This document shows, in pieces, positions 1 to 8,558 of a stretch of DNA of 64,000 bases; position 1 is the stretch's first letter, and each line of letters opens with the position of its first letter. The stretch is taken from positions 1 through 64,000 of the forward strand of contig JAAVTG010000087.1 in the NCBI GenBank assembly GCA_011947345.1, read 5' to 3'. The position numbers were made by a program, and so were the translations under genes. Source of the DNA: Phytophthora quininea (taxonomy: Eukaryota; Oomycota; Peronosporomycetes; Peronosporales; Peronosporaceae). The notes beneath the pieces are model-generated. The model saw nothing but the letters and a program-made list of their open reading frames with translations. It ran no database searches and had not been told where the DNA came from.

Positions 1-255
1 GCCGAAGTCGCTGCTCACACGCGCGCAATCACAGCCCTTGACGCGCACAACGAGTTCGTTGCGTCTGTGAGCGAAGACACATTCCTGAATATATGGGAAG
101 TTTCCTCCGGTAAGCCGGGAGCTCCACGAGTAAAGCTCGCGAGCTCACAGCCGGTGCCGAACGACCTCCTCACAGGCGTGGCTTTTGCGTCCACGAACAG
201 CCTTTTCACCGCCACATACGACACCGCGCACCTTAAGCTATGGAGCCCCGAGTAA
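1..255 (+). CDS. WD40-repeat protein, C-terminal end (WDR54-like), cut by the window edge
   Basis: Frame 1 is open from the first base to a TAA at 253-255, giving 84 residues with no start inside the window. The segment shows one near-complete WD repeat (HTRAITALDAH, then VSEDTFLNIWEV) and the beginning of a last blade ending in HLKLWSPE. The spacing of the ITALD and SEDTFLNIW blocks resembles the C-terminal blades of WDR54-type proteins as I recall them; other WD40 families remain possible. WD40 proteins are beta-propeller scaffolds without catalytic activity. The gene runs toward the convergent minus-strand CS-domain gene, with about 180 bases between the two stops. Confidence 0.6.
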   Translation, partial: AEVAAHTRAITALDAHNEFVASVSEDTFLNIWEVSSGKPGAPRVKLASSQPVPNDLLTGVAFASTNSLFTATYDTAHLKLWSPE

Positions 256-432
256 ATGTAGGGCTGCAGCGGCGCGACTTCCAATTCTGCCAACCCCCAA
301 GTCTTGAATTGACTTAAGTTGACAATATACCAAAGCACACTTCGACGTGCATTTTCCATGATCACACAAAGTTCAATCGCGCTTGCGCTCCGTCTAATGC
401 GCAGCAACTGCACGTACCCAAACGCGCACGCT

Positions 433-1148
433 CTAGTCGTACAGGCTGTCGTCGTACTCGATGTGCTCTTCCATTTTCTTGGCAGCTCCATTCAGCGAGT
501 TCCACGGCAGCGGCTTTGCCTTGAGCAGTGTCAGTGTCAGTGTGTCCTTGTTCGCCTTCCACGTGACATCCTTGATTTCTTGGAACAGCGTCGAGATCAC
601 GAGGCTTTTCCCGTGCTGCTACCAGAAGCACCGAGCAGGTTCATGGACAGCGACGTCTTGGTCCATTTCTGCAAGCACCGCGTTAAGAGTGATATTACAA
701 CGAAGCCCAATTGTCGAAATGCTCACCAGTACAAGTTGCTCGTCCGTCATGTTGACCACGGACTTGTCGGTCAAGAAGATACTGCCAGAAGAAAACAACG
801 GCAACAACCATCAGCCCAGCTTCCTTCCAAACCCGAGCAACCCATCGTTCTGCCGCTACCTGACAGCCTCCTTGCTGTCGCTCCAGCCGTAGGACGACAC
901 CTGGGTCTTCTGCGCGGACTCGTCCTGGCCCTTGTGCGCGTAGTAGTAGCTGTTCTCTCCCTTCTGGATCAATTTTCTCTCTCTCTTCCTCCTCCGCCCC
1001 CTCGCTATCCCCCTCTAGCTTCTCCCTTGTCCTTGCCCACCTTCTTCTTGAGTGTCTCGTTAAGGTTCGCAGCGCAGCGCCACAGGAACAGCGTGAACAC
1101 GAGCACCGCCACGCTGCCCGCCAGCTGCAGCAGGAACCCCTTGTTCAT
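433..1148 (-). CDS. membrane-anchored CS-domain (p23/NudC-fold) protein, one single-base frameshift
   Basis: The ATG at 1148-1146 opens an exon (1148-1041) coding for a hydrophobic N-terminal segment (LLQLAGSVAVLVFTLFLW) followed by a basic stretch. GT...AG introns at 1040-964 (77 nt), 859-782 (78 nt) and 726-669 (58 nt) join exons 963-860, 781-727 and 668-433 in consistent phase. The joined protein has a CS-like core (SSYGWSDSKEAVSIFL, KWTKTSLSMNLLG, IKDVTWKANKDTLTLTL) and an acidic tail ending EYDDSLYD. In the last exon the frame breaks at an A4 run (606-609 on the plus strand); one more A would give a continuous CS domain. CS domains usually mediate Hsp90-type co-chaperone contacts; the N-terminal helix suggests ER or other membrane anchoring. 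It is divergent from the mitochondrial S17 gene, 228 bp away. The fold assignment is by motif and not searched. Confidence 0.65.
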
Positions 1149-1200
1149 CTGCACACTCCCCACGGCGTCACCAGCCTCACGTACGCCGCCTCGGTGCTGG

Positions 1201-1230
1201 GCACGTACAGATACGGCACGTACAGATACG
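1201..1230. repeat. perfect 15-bp tandem duplication in a divergent intergenic region
   Basis: The unit gcacgtacagatacg occurs twice head to tail, with a further partial unit after it. It lies between the divergent CS-domain and S17 genes and may be part of their shared promoter, but no function is shown. Confidence 0.8.
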
Positions 1231-1376
1231 GCACGCCCATTGCCCCCAATGCTAAAATGGAGCAGCTTTACTGAAGCAACGTACCACAAATACGGCACAT
1301 TTGGCGTTCCGCAACGAGCGGCTGAGGACCAGCAACTTGCCGTCGACCGACCAAAGCAGATCAAGCGCGCGCCAGG

Positions 1377-1619
1377 ATGAAGCCGCTGTTCGGGAAGATC
1401 GTGTCCAACAAGATGCAGAAGTCGGTGCTGGTGGAGGTGGCGCGCATCGTGAAGGACCCCAAGTACGGCAAGTACTACAAGAAGACCAAGAAGTTCATGG
1501 CCCACGACGAGGAGAACGCCTGCAACATCGGCGACTTTGTGAGGCTGTCGGCCACGCGCCCGCTGTCCAAGCGCAAGCGCTGGAACGTCGACGAGATCAC
1601 GCGCAAGGCCGAGGTGTAA
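1377..1619 (+). CDS. MRPS17: mitochondrial small-subunit ribosomal protein uS17m
   Basis: An intronless ORF of 80 codons with ATG at 1377 and TAA at 1617. It has the full bacterial/mitochondrial S17 signature: [16 protein letters not shown], the HPKYGK-like [19 protein letters not shown] block, then [21 protein letters not shown]17 binds 16S-type rRNA early in small-subunit assembly. Length and motif order match compact bacterial S17 (about 80-90 residues), and there is no long presequence, so targeting must use the N-terminal basic stretch. It shares a short divergent spacer with the CS-domain gene. The large open frame starting upstream at 1301 is a shadow of this gene in another frame. Confidence 0.92.
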   Translation: MKPLFGKIVSNKMQKSVLVEVARIVKDPKYGKYYKKTKKFMAHDEENACNIGDFVRLSATRPLSKRKRWNVDEITRKAEV

Positions 1620-1800
1620 GCTGCGCCAAGAAGAGATAGGGCTGATGGCTGGAGGGCAGGCACAAGCAATGCACAGAGAGCAGATGCGAGACGCAGACGC
1701 TGTTGGGAGTAAGTTAGAGCTGTTTGTTTTTTTTCCTACGGACGAGGCTATTGTGGTTGCCTACATTGTCTACACGAAGCCGTCCTCTTTCATCGGTGGA

Positions 1801-1992
1801 CTACAGCTCGTCGTCGCTGTCCGACAGACCTACGAACGGATCCAGCGTGGCATCCACGGACGCACAAAGCCGCCGTACTTTGGTGCCCTTGACGGAGCCG
1901 TTGCCCTTGCCTATGGGCTCATCGAGCTGCACGCCCACCCCAGTAGCTTGGGGCGATTTCTGCCGCGATATTGCGGCGAAGCTGCTCTCTCC
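1801..1992 (-). pseudogene. fragment of tubulin-folding cofactor B (CAP-Gly domain)
   Basis: Reading the minus strand from about 1992 to the stop at 1803-1801 gives a CAP-Gly core (TGVGVQLDEPIGKGNGSVKG) and the typical acidic C-terminus LSDSDDEL. Between them the KYGGFVRP part of the CAP-Gly fold is present but in another frame, and about 18 nt expected between GTK and YGGFV are absent. The gap is flanked by what would be a repeated AAGTAC, consistent with deletion between short direct repeats. No N-terminal ubiquitin-like domain is found upstream, where GET1 begins on the opposite strand. An in-frame stop precedes the fragment, although a GACAG just downstream of it could be a splice acceptor. 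I read this as a decayed partial copy. The identity is from motif recognition only. Confidence 0.6.
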
Positions 1993-2044
1993 TGTCGCAT
2001 CCGTCGGTCATCGTTCAGCCTCGTGGAGACGTGCCCACACTCGG

Positions 2045-2121
2045 GCACCGATAACCGCAATACCGATACCGCAATACCGATAACCGCGATACAGGTACCG
2101 ATAACCGCAATACCGATACCA
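2045..2121. repeat. imperfect tandem repeat of an ataccgataaccgca-type unit
   Basis: Five or so degenerate copies of a short unit built from accgata and ccgcaata follow each other just upstream of the GET1 start codon, ending about 40 bp before the ATG. It may be a minisatellite or promoter repeat; nothing else is evident. Confidence 0.75.
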
Positions 2122-2163
2122 AGTGCGGCGCCGAAGAAGATTTCCAGCAGCAAGGCCCCAAAG

Positions 2164-2813
2164 ATGGAGGGGCCGACGATCACGACGCTCAAGGTGCACG
2201 ACGTGCTGCTGCTCGCCGCCGTCGTGCTGCTGCTGGACGTACTCATGAAGCTCTGGAGTGGGCGCGGCTCGCAGCTGTCGCCGGCCGAGCAGGAGCTGCT
2301 GGGCACGTACAACGAGCAGGTGCGGCTGGTGAACCGCCTCAACTCGGTCGAGACGTTTGTGGAGCAGTCCAAGGCCACACGCAAGATGAACGCGGTCAAG
2401 AAGGAGATGCAGGAGCTGGCGGGTGGGGCTGTGATGGTGTTGTTTGTGCTGCTTGATGCGGGCGCGTGTGGCTAATGGTTTGTGCACTGCGCCAGTGGAG
2501 CGGATGGCTGCGAGTGCGCCGTCCGAGCTGCAGAAGCAGTTTGACCGCATCCGAACGGTGCGTTTACTTGAGCTGCTGGCCCTTACTACGTTATCCCTAC
2601 CGAGAGCTGACGGTCGCCTGTGCTTGGATGCAGCCGGCTTTGATGGCCGTGGCCATGGGATACTACTGGAACGAGCCACTGGTGGTGCTGCCGCAGGGCT
2701 ACATGCTGCCTGTCGAGCGGCTGATGGCGATGCCAGGCTTCCCGTTGGGCGCGATCTCTGCAATGGGCTGGATTGGCATTTGCCGCCGCGTGAACAGCAA
2801 GCTGCTGGGCTAG
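2164..2813 (+). CDS. GET1: GET1/WRB, ER receptor subunit for tail-anchored protein insertion
   Basis: Three exons, 2164-2422, 2496-2557 and 2634-2813, are separated by introns of 73 and 76 nt with clean GT...AG ends and compatible phases. The protein has an N-terminal transmembrane helix (HDVLLLAAVVLLLDVLM), a charged coiled-coil stretch rich in E, K and Q (residues about 45-105, including SVETFVEQSKATRKMNAVKK) and two C-terminal hydrophobic segments (PALMAVAMGYYW and FPLGAISAMGWIGI). That topology, the coiled coil that contacts the GET3 ATPase, and the conserved spacing are those of the GET1/WRB/CHD5 family. In the cell it forms the ER insertase with GET2/CAML. The start is the first ATG after the tandem repeat and begins the conserved hydrophobic helix. 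Confidence 0.85.
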
Positions 2814-3008
2814 ATAACCTGCACAAACAACGAGCAACCGAGCACTGCAAGACAACAGGATTCACGAGAAAACCCTCCCTCCCTGGCGGAAGATGGCTAT
2901 GTGCTGTGTGCGAAGGCGTGCCATGCTCGACTAGGCATGCACGTTCGATTTAAGCTGAGGCTACGCGTGGCTGTCTGCACCTGAAGAGCGCGTGATGGAT
3001 CGAGCTGC

Positions 3009-3340
3009 CTAGTAGTCCTCGTCTCCGCCGAACATGTCCATGCCGCCGCCCATGTCGACCTCCTCTTCCTCCTCGACGGCCTCCTCCTTCTTCTCCTCGG
3101 CGGCAGCACCGCCAGCAGCGGCACCGGCAGCGGGGCGGCGCCCACCGTCACCGACGAGAGCTTGGCCTTGCCGGCCGCGACCACCTCCTCGATATTCTTG
3201 CCCTCAAGCTCCTTCACGAGCAGCTCGGCCTTCTCCTGATCGAACTCGCCGTCGAAGGCCTTGACGACCTTCTCGAGGTCGGCCACGGACGGGTGGCGTT
3301 TCCGCCGAGCACACACAACAAAAGCAGCAACGTGACGCAT
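3009..3340 (-). CDS. RPLP2: 60S acidic ribosomal protein P2 (stalk), with three homopolymer frameshifts
   Basis: The minus strand from ATG 3340-3338 to TAG 3011-3009 encodes all P2 landmarks: MRHVAA at the start, an LLCVLGGN block, PSVADLEKVVKAF, ELLVKELEGKNIEEVVAAG, an Ala-rich hinge, a Glu/Lys-rich acidic segment and a tail ending GGMDMFGGDEDY, the usual P-protein C-terminus. The reading frame is interrupted three times: a T run near 3320, a C run near 3297 and a C run near 3131-3135. Each is explained by one or two missing bases in a homopolymer. P2 forms heterodimers with P1 on the ribosomal stalk and recruits elongation factors. Because the protein sequence between the breaks is fully conserved, sequencing error is more likely than a pseudogene, but I cannot prove it. 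Confidence 0.85.
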
Positions 3341-3403
3341 CTGGCAGCAGCAACGGCAACAGCAACGACGACAACGGTTAGCTAGGGCTCTATCTAGACA
3401 GCA

Positions 3404-3421
3404 CGGCCGGCCGGCCGGCCG
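3404..3421. repeat. short (CGGC)n run upstream of P2
   Basis: About four and a half cggc units in the 5' flank of the minus-strand P2 gene. It is self-complementary and could be hard to sequence. Confidence 0.7.
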
Positions 3422-3639
3422 CCAGCAGCAGCGCACACACACGGACCTTGTTTAAGGAGAAAAGAGGTCTAGCCCGACAACGTCAAAGTGCTGCAATGAA
3501 GCTATGCTGGCCAACCACTTGGAATAACTACCGCATGACTTCCCGGTAAACGTCCCGGCCAAAAATGACTACCCAGAGTTGCGCGACACCAAAATGGCTC
3601 GGATTCACCGCAGTCGAACCAGTAGACGCAGTCCGCCGC

Positions 3640-4560
3640 AGCGCCATCTCATGACGCGAGCTCACCGCCTTCCCGTGCATCCGACTTTGGGCCTCTTGGG
3701 TTTTGCTGTGGTGCTTGCGTAGAGCTAACTGCTGCTGCACTCGCTGGACTCTGAGGTTGCCAAAGTGCTGAATACGATGAGCCTGCACGGTTGACGCTTT
3801 CACGACGTTGGACTGCGGTCCGTAGCGCTGCAGCTCGATCTGAACCTCGTTGCCTGCGTACACTGGCTGGTGTCCATGCTTCGGGGTGCGCATGCCCATG
3901 GGAGATATTGGCGCAACGGGGCGGCACTCGCGGTAACTATGGGCACTCACACTGCTCGCAGGGCTGCTTACGCTGCCGGATCGGTCCCGACGAACGAGGA
4001 GGTGGCGGCAAATGCTCATCTGATGAGGTCGACATGGCATTGGCATCCGATCGAGAGCGACCGTCGGAGCTGGCTGTCGAGGAAGTTCCGCGACGATGAC
4101 GATCTCGCGAAGCCTCGCGATCGGACATGACAATTACCATCTGAGGGTCCTGCGGCTGCGAAAGCGGCTTGTTCGCCGCCAGCATGCAGACCTTGCACAC
4201 CGTCATCTTCCGGAGCTTGCCGAGGATCCCGTCGGCCAGCATTTTGAAGACCTTCTTGTCCAAGCGGCACCTAGAGCAGGTGAACTCGCCACAGAGTCTG
4301 CACGCAGCGATCGTTGCACCGCCGAACAACTTTTTCTTCTGCCGACACATGCTGCACTCCAGCGCTAAGGCTGCTCGTCGGTCCGTGTGCTGACGCTGCT
4401 TTCATGGGAGCCTGCGGGCCTCGTGCTCCTTCCACATGTGCGTGATCCGCTTGGCCTCGGCACAAGCCACCAGCGCGGAGATGCTGAACAGCGAGTCGGT
4501 CGTCGCTTTTTCCATGTTGCCCTGCATGAAAACCTCCACGACGTCAGCTTGATTCTCTTT
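3640..4560 (-). CDS. FYVE-type zinc-finger protein (oomycete START/FYVE-like family), exon structure unresolved
   Basis: On the minus strand around 4375-4150 there are four ordered Cys pairs: CSMC, CRLC followed by GEF, CSRC and CKVC. This is the C-x2-C array of a FYVE-like finger, with basic residues between (RLDKKVFKMLADG). Such fingers bind phosphatidylinositol-3-phosphate on endosomes. The stretch upstream (MEKATTDSLFSISALVACAE) resembles the linker that follows the START domain in the large oomycete FYVE family, and a Gln-rich tail (NLRVQRVQQQ) follows downstream in a different frame. Frames must be joined by introns or indels at about 4390 and 3930, and I could not fix the splice sites, the start or the stop. 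The START domain itself is not visible. Confidence 0.5.
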
Positions 4561-4590
4561 TTGGTCTTCTTTGTCACTTACAGATAATTT

Positions 4591-5050
4591 TTCACGTGTG
4601 CTGCCAGCGCTCTTCGTCCGAGTCGCCCAGTGGCCCACCTTCGCCGCCGTAGTCCGGACGGAATGTTCTCTAGGTCGATCAGCGTCTCCATCTCCTTGAG
4701 GATCGCGCTGCCCTTCAGCATGTGAACCTGCAAAACAACAGGACAAGACAAAAGCGACCACTACATGTGCCACAAACAAAAAGCTGATCCGACGCACACA
4801 CCTTTTCACGTGTGTCGATCAACGGCTTCACCATGCGCCAGATCATGTTGAACCAGTCTGGGACTGGTTGTGGTGATCTCGTATCAACACCGCGTATACA
4901 TAAGTACTGCTCGACTAGTACCATAAGAGAATGAACAAATGCTTTCATAAAACTTTTACAAGTGTACGTCGTCACCTCCTCCTGCACGTTGAAATACAGA
5001 GCATCCGTGGGCGCGAACAGCCCCAGGAGCAGCAGCAGCAGTCGTGGCAT
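4591..5050 (-). CDS. Sec14/CRAL-TRIO lipid-transfer protein, C-terminal part
   Basis: Exon 4863-4802 codes PDWFNMIWRMVKPLID, then DTREK. A 74-nt GT...AG intron (4801-4728) leads to VHMLKGS and IDLENIPS, and then in a shifted frame to YGGEGGPLGDSDEERWQ and a TGA at 4593-4591. The W..VKP.ID, KVH.L and IP..YGG motifs in this order are the last part of a CRAL-TRIO domain, which shuttles phosphatidylinositol or other hydrophobic ligands. One extra base in a GG pair near 4640-4655 shifts the frame just before YGGEG. Upstream an exon at about 5050-4980 (LGLFAPTDALYFNVQ) could belong to it through a longer intron, but neither the N-terminus nor the start is resolved. Confidence 0.6.
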
Positions 5051-5150
5051 GATTTCCAGATCCTTGTTCTCTATTTAATGAATTGGGCCATCCTGCGATT
5101 TGGCGATCCAGAGCAACTTCGACATGCAACGACTAGCCATGACTCCACGC

Positions 5151-5757
5151 TCAATTGCTGCCGCGGGCCAGACGCCTGGCCAGCCTTTGTTCATCATTGC
5201 CCGGGGCTGTCGCCCAGTGTTGGCGGATCTCCTCCATGAACCTGGCAGCTACAACAAGCAATTGTTAAAAATACAGAACCATCCCATCGCCATCTTACCA
5301 GCTTGTGCATCCTGCAGCACAACAAAGTTATCCGTGTTGGTCTCGAATGCTGCGACGCTCCAGTTTGCACTCTCCGTAATGGCCCACGCGCCATCGATAA
5401 CCATCACCTTGTTGTGCATCAATCCGGTCCGGGTGTGAAATCGGAGCTGGACGTTGCTCTGGCGGAGTTGCGTGATCCCGTTTGCAGACACGCGAGCTGT
5501 AGCCTGCTGCCGATCCAAGTAGAGGCGCACAGTCACGCCACGGGCCGTGGCGACAGTGAGCTCGTCCACCAAGTCGGTGTGCGTCAGTACAAACAGCTCG
5601 ACGTCAATCGTGCAACTCGCACGACGTATCAGCTGCAGCAGGAGCGACACCGCACGTCGATGACGGCGGTGCGCTGCTGTAGCTGGTACATCGCCACCCT
5701 GTAGTAGGGGGAGCGATGACCGAGCCACACCGAGCGCTCTTGCTGTTGCTCGCATCG
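5151..5757 (-). CDS. phospholipase D-family protein, mitoPLD/PLD6-like (single HKD motif)
   Basis: The minus strand codes LLLQLIRRASCTIDVELFVL, then ELTVATARGVTVRLYLDR, then HNKVMVIDG (the HxKxxxxD catalytic motif) and AITESANWSVAAFETNTDN. This is the order seen in PLD6/mitoPLD and bacterial Nuc, which carry one HKD and work as dimers hydrolysing phosphodiesters. A 50-nt intron (5298-5249, GTAAG...TAG) joins DAQA to ARFMEEIRQHW and an Arg-rich tail, with TGA at 5153-5151. The ATG at 5757 is the best available start, but the frame is open further upstream into a transposase-like helix-turn-helix region, so the true N-terminus is uncertain. It is a compact gene, about 180 residues. Confidence 0.7.
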
Positions 5758-6001
5758 ATGATCTCGTCACCGTGGTGAGCGCCGCGATCGCCACAGTGAT
5801 TGCCGCTTGGTGGTGGCGTGGGGGCGCCCGCCTCGACCCGCCGCCAGGCCACGCCCTTGATGGTACTGCGCCCAAAGACGTCGTACCGTCGAAACGTGGA
5901 TCGTGAAGGCCTTCGCCGAGCCAGCGAAGTTGGGGTCGTCTCTGAGCAGCGTGCTCACGGCGAGGAAGCGGATGATGGCGCGCCGGGTACCCGGAAGTCA
6001 T
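5720..6001 (-). pseudogene. transposase-like N-terminal helix-turn-helix remnant
   Basis: Two minus-strand frames give STVRRLWAQYHQGRGLA followed by a Gly/Arg-rich stretch, and then TVTRSSMRATARALGVARSS. This layout (a first helix-turn-helix, a basic linker, then a second R.T.RALGV..S.L helix-turn-helix) is that of the N-terminus of Tc1/pogo-like DDE transposases that are abundant in oomycetes. No catalytic DDE domain follows; instead the frame runs straight into the phospholipase D domain. It could be a relic upstream of the PLD gene or part of a chimeric 5' exon. Confidence 0.4.
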
Positions 6002-6069
6002 CAGCTTCTACCCGGAAGTCCATTTGCGGAACGAGGAAAACGCAGAGCTGCAGCCACTTGCGAAGCACA

Positions 6070-6387
6070 ATGGCGGGCGACAAGAACGAGGAAGTGGCGG
6101 CGCTCGAGGCGCTGCGGGACTCGTCGGCCGACCTGGTGCACTACCTGGACAGCATCAACGAGAAGCTGCTCCAGATGAACCAGCAGAACGAGCGTGCGTT
6201 CGTGCGGGCGTGCGTGTATTTTCTCTAGGCCGTGCTAACCAACTTTGTTTGCGCCGCAGAGTCCCTGCGCGTGCTGGAGAACTGGTCCAGCGTCATCGCC
6301 ATCTCCAAGGTTAGCGTAGCATCATCCGCGGCCGCTGCGGCGGGCAGGAGGCAGGCGGAGAAGCAGCTCGTGCGCACCTCTCCATGA
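6070..6387 (+). CDS. DAD2: DASH complex subunit DAD2
   Basis: Exon 6070-6193, a 66-nt intron (GTGCG...GCAG) and exon 6260-6387 give a protein of 83 residues. The N-terminal half (LEALRDSSADLVHYLDSI) followed by EKLLQMNQQNE and, after the intron, LRVLENWSSVIAISK is the DAD2 signature: a short helical hairpin ending in a W.......I motif. The C-terminus is Ala-rich then basic (GRRQAEKQLVR). DAD2 is part of the ten-subunit DASH/Dam1 ring that couples kinetochores to microtubules; the complex is known from fungi and several other eukaryotic lineages including oomycetes. The start is the ATG directly in front of the conserved helix. Confidence 0.8.
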
Positions 6388-6398
6388 GAGAGACTGGA

Positions 6399-6648
6399 CT
6401 ATTGATGGAGAAATACAAGCGAGTATTTATACACCGCCATATGAATGACGCCTTTGCGCTTGGAATAGCTGCGTGTCTGGCCTGAACTGCGCGACGCAGT
6501 GTTGTTCAGGACAGAGACTGCCGCGCTATTGACACCCATGCGGACCACTGGGTTCCAGAAGCCCTTCTCACGCGACCAGGCTGCGAGCTGGGTCATCCAG
6601 GTCGCCTTCATCAGTGTAAGCCCAGGCCATGCTGCTGAAATCCTCCAT
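6399..6648 (-). CDS. small uncharacterised ORF, possibly frameshifted or spliced
   Basis: From ATG 6648-6646 a short frame reads MEDFSSMAWAYTDEGDLDDP before stopping after 26 codons. An overlapping frame from ATG 6611 runs 70 codons (EKGFWNPVVRMGVNSAAVSV, then a Ser/Arg-rich part). The two could be one small protein joined by a single-base indel or a small intron near 6575. I do not recognise a family. It is tail-to-tail with DAD2 and head-to-head with the DHHC gene, a position where a real small gene would fit. Confidence 0.3.
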
Positions 6649-6660
6649 GTTGTTTGAGCT

Positions 6661-7843
6661 CACATTGCACTGCGCAAAATCCACCAGAGTTTTGTTGCCT
6701 TCGTGGCAACGCTTTTGAGTCGGGAGAAGGTGTGTTCAGCTTTGCATTGCTCGTCCCCCATTAGCGAATGTGGCTTGGCCATTTTTGTTTACGCTGTGCG
6801 TGTGCAGTATCTCGCGATCCTTCTTCCCAACGCTGTCTTGGTGACAATCGTGCTGTGGTCTTGGAGCGTCTGCGAGTCGAGGGACCCTTCAAAGCCTGTA
6901 CGCTTCTGTCGCTTGCCGTGGTCGTTGCTGTGAGTGTACTAACGGATGAATTGTCTTTTTGCGCTCCGTGTAGATCCCACCAACGGCATGGTTGCCCTCC
7001 ATCCTCCGCGTTCCCCACAAGGAATCGCGATACTGCGGCTTGTGCTACAAGAACAGCCCTGGTCTCGACCACCACTGCACGTGGCTTAACACCTGCATCG
7101 CAGAAAGCAACTACGAGTCGTTCTACTGCCTCGTGGTCGCTGCTACATGCCAGACCGTACTGCAAGCCGTCATAGGCGTCCTCATGTGCACGCTGTGGGA
7201 GAACGAAGTGAGGTTCAACGCTGCTGGCGGCTGTGAGAATGCAGTGATCGCGTTGCTTTGGATTCACAACGCCGCTTGCATCTCGCTCTCAAACTCGTTC
7301 TTTCTTCTGGCCGGCTTCCACACCTACTTGCTGTGTGTGGGCATGGGAACGTACGACTTTATCCTCGCGAACGGATCCGACGGGTTGTGCACTCGCTTGC
7401 TAAAGTGCAATTGCCTCCGTCGCTTGAAGCCGAAGACCCAGAAGTGCAGTCACGTTCAGCTCGGCAACGCCAAAGGCGCCAAAATTTCTGCTGCTCGATC
7501 ACGACGAGGGACGCCTCCAACGATTGTAGTTCCATCAGCGCCTTCAGCGGTACCAATGCAGACCCCTCTTGAGCACGCGGCAGCGGTTGCAGTAGCTCTA
7601 GAGCTGAGTCGAAGCAACGAGCAGACTGCAGCAAGCAAAGTACAGGAAATCACAAGTCCGGCGATTACAAACCCAGCCGAAGTCATTGGCAACTCCGCAA
7701 CTGCTTCAGTGCAGCCCGTGATGGTCAACATGAGCGTGCATGAGAGTGAGGGTGTGTTTGAGGACGTGGACTTGGGGCCAAGCCCATCCAAACCAGTAAA
7801 GAAGTCGCCCAGCGCGGTGATGCCTGCCAGCTCAGAGTCGTGA
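6661..7843 (+). CDS. DHHC palmitoyltransferase with atypical zinc-finger cysteines
   Basis: Exon 1 (to 6897) encodes a transmembrane helix (VQYLAILLPNAVLVTIVLW) ending ESRDPSKP. A 76-nt intron (6898-6973) leads in frame to IPPTAWLPSILRVPHKESRY, then YCGLCYKNSPGLDHHCTWLN and TC, which contains the catalytic DHHC and the following WLN.C. Two more hydrophobic segments follow, then MGTYDFI at the place of the TTxE-type motif, and a long polar tail rich in Ser, Pro and Ala to TGA 7841. The enzyme would S-acylate proteins at an internal membrane. The usual third Cys before DHHC is Asn here, and the first CxxC pair of the 50-residue finger is not seen. No convincing ATG was found; the frame is open back to about 6658. 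Confidence 0.75.
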
Positions 7844-8312
7844 GGGATATCGGAAAGGCAACACCCAATAGACCAGTAAACAACCTCGTACGAGCTGCAC
7901 GCAATGGAGAGCGTTGCTTCCGGTTTCTCGTGTCCTGTGGAGCAATATAAAATGCCACGGCGAGAAGATGCTATTGCATCTCCTGCTCGCTGGAAATTCC
8001 ACAGCATTTTGCGTTGCGTTTCCCCGAATGATTTGCATCGATCAAAGTAGTCAACCGATTTCAGTCGCTTTCTCTAGGAGCCGCTAAAGCTATTGAGAAG
8101 CACGACGAAAAGACTGCATGGGGGTCGTGGCACGATCGGGACATGCAGAAGCGGTTTTGGCACGAGTCAAATTGGAACTGTCGAGATTGCTGAAGTGTAA
8201 CCGGATTGGCTGAAAATGCTTTATTTGTAGCCTATCCAAGGACAGAATAGAAATAGCTAAAGCTTAGGAGAACTTGTAAAACCCAGCAATCTTAGATTGC
8301 TACTAGAGACTT
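7844..8312. other. intergenic sequence, no recognised gene
   Basis: I see only short open frames without family resemblance, and no splice-compatible conserved motif. It separates the gene-dense island from the transposon-rich part of the window. Confidence 0.5.
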
Positions 8313-8356
8313 GCTGTCTGTCCGTTTGTCTGTCAGTCTGTCGGTCGGTCCGTCGC
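8313..8356. repeat. degenerate tgtc/ggtc tetranucleotide microsatellite
   Basis: Interrupted copies of tgtc, then cggt, follow one another across about 44 bp upstream of the Cys-rich small ORF. Confidence 0.7.
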
Positions 8357-8384
8357 CGAGTTTCGATGGACAAGATCCGGCGCT

Positions 8385-8515
8385 GCCATTGGCTGCCGAG
8401 CGCCAGCGACGGCGGCGCCCATTCGCCGAAAAGAGTTTCGGCCAATCGCTGCCGAGCGGAGCGAAGGCGGCTCGAGACGTGGACCACACCAATAGTAGGG
8501 TGGTCCACACCAAAC
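8385..8515 (+). promoter_or_regulatory. candidate promoter: CCAAT motifs and a repeated palindromic gtgg(a/t)ccac
   Basis: Three CCAAT or ATTGG pentamers (about 8386, 8442 and 8488) lie within 110 bp. Directly after them gtggaccac and gtggtccac occur 20-odd bases apart, each palindromic and each followed by acacc. This arrangement sits 45-170 bp before the start of the Cys-rich ORF at 8559. CCAAT boxes are general eukaryotic promoter elements; use here is inferred. Confidence 0.35.
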
Positions 8516-8558
8516 GTACTTAATGAAGAGGTCGATAGTAGTCCCCCAACCAAACGCG

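Noticed and set aside
579..622. A fourth intron of 44 nt in the CS-domain gene
   Set aside because: It would use an AAG acceptor and is too short for this genome; a one-base indel in the A run gives a better CS domain (KSLVISTLFQEIKDVTW).
319..1380. A 353-codon plus ORF over the CS-domain gene
   Set aside because: The minus strand has a spliced conserved protein with correct intron borders; the plus frame is low-complexity and unconserved in character.
5249..6001. A single 250-residue protein as annotated by the open frame
   Set aside because: The real PLD protein is spliced to a different C-terminus at 5298, and the N-terminal part belongs to a transposase-like relic. The full open frame is not a sensible gene model.
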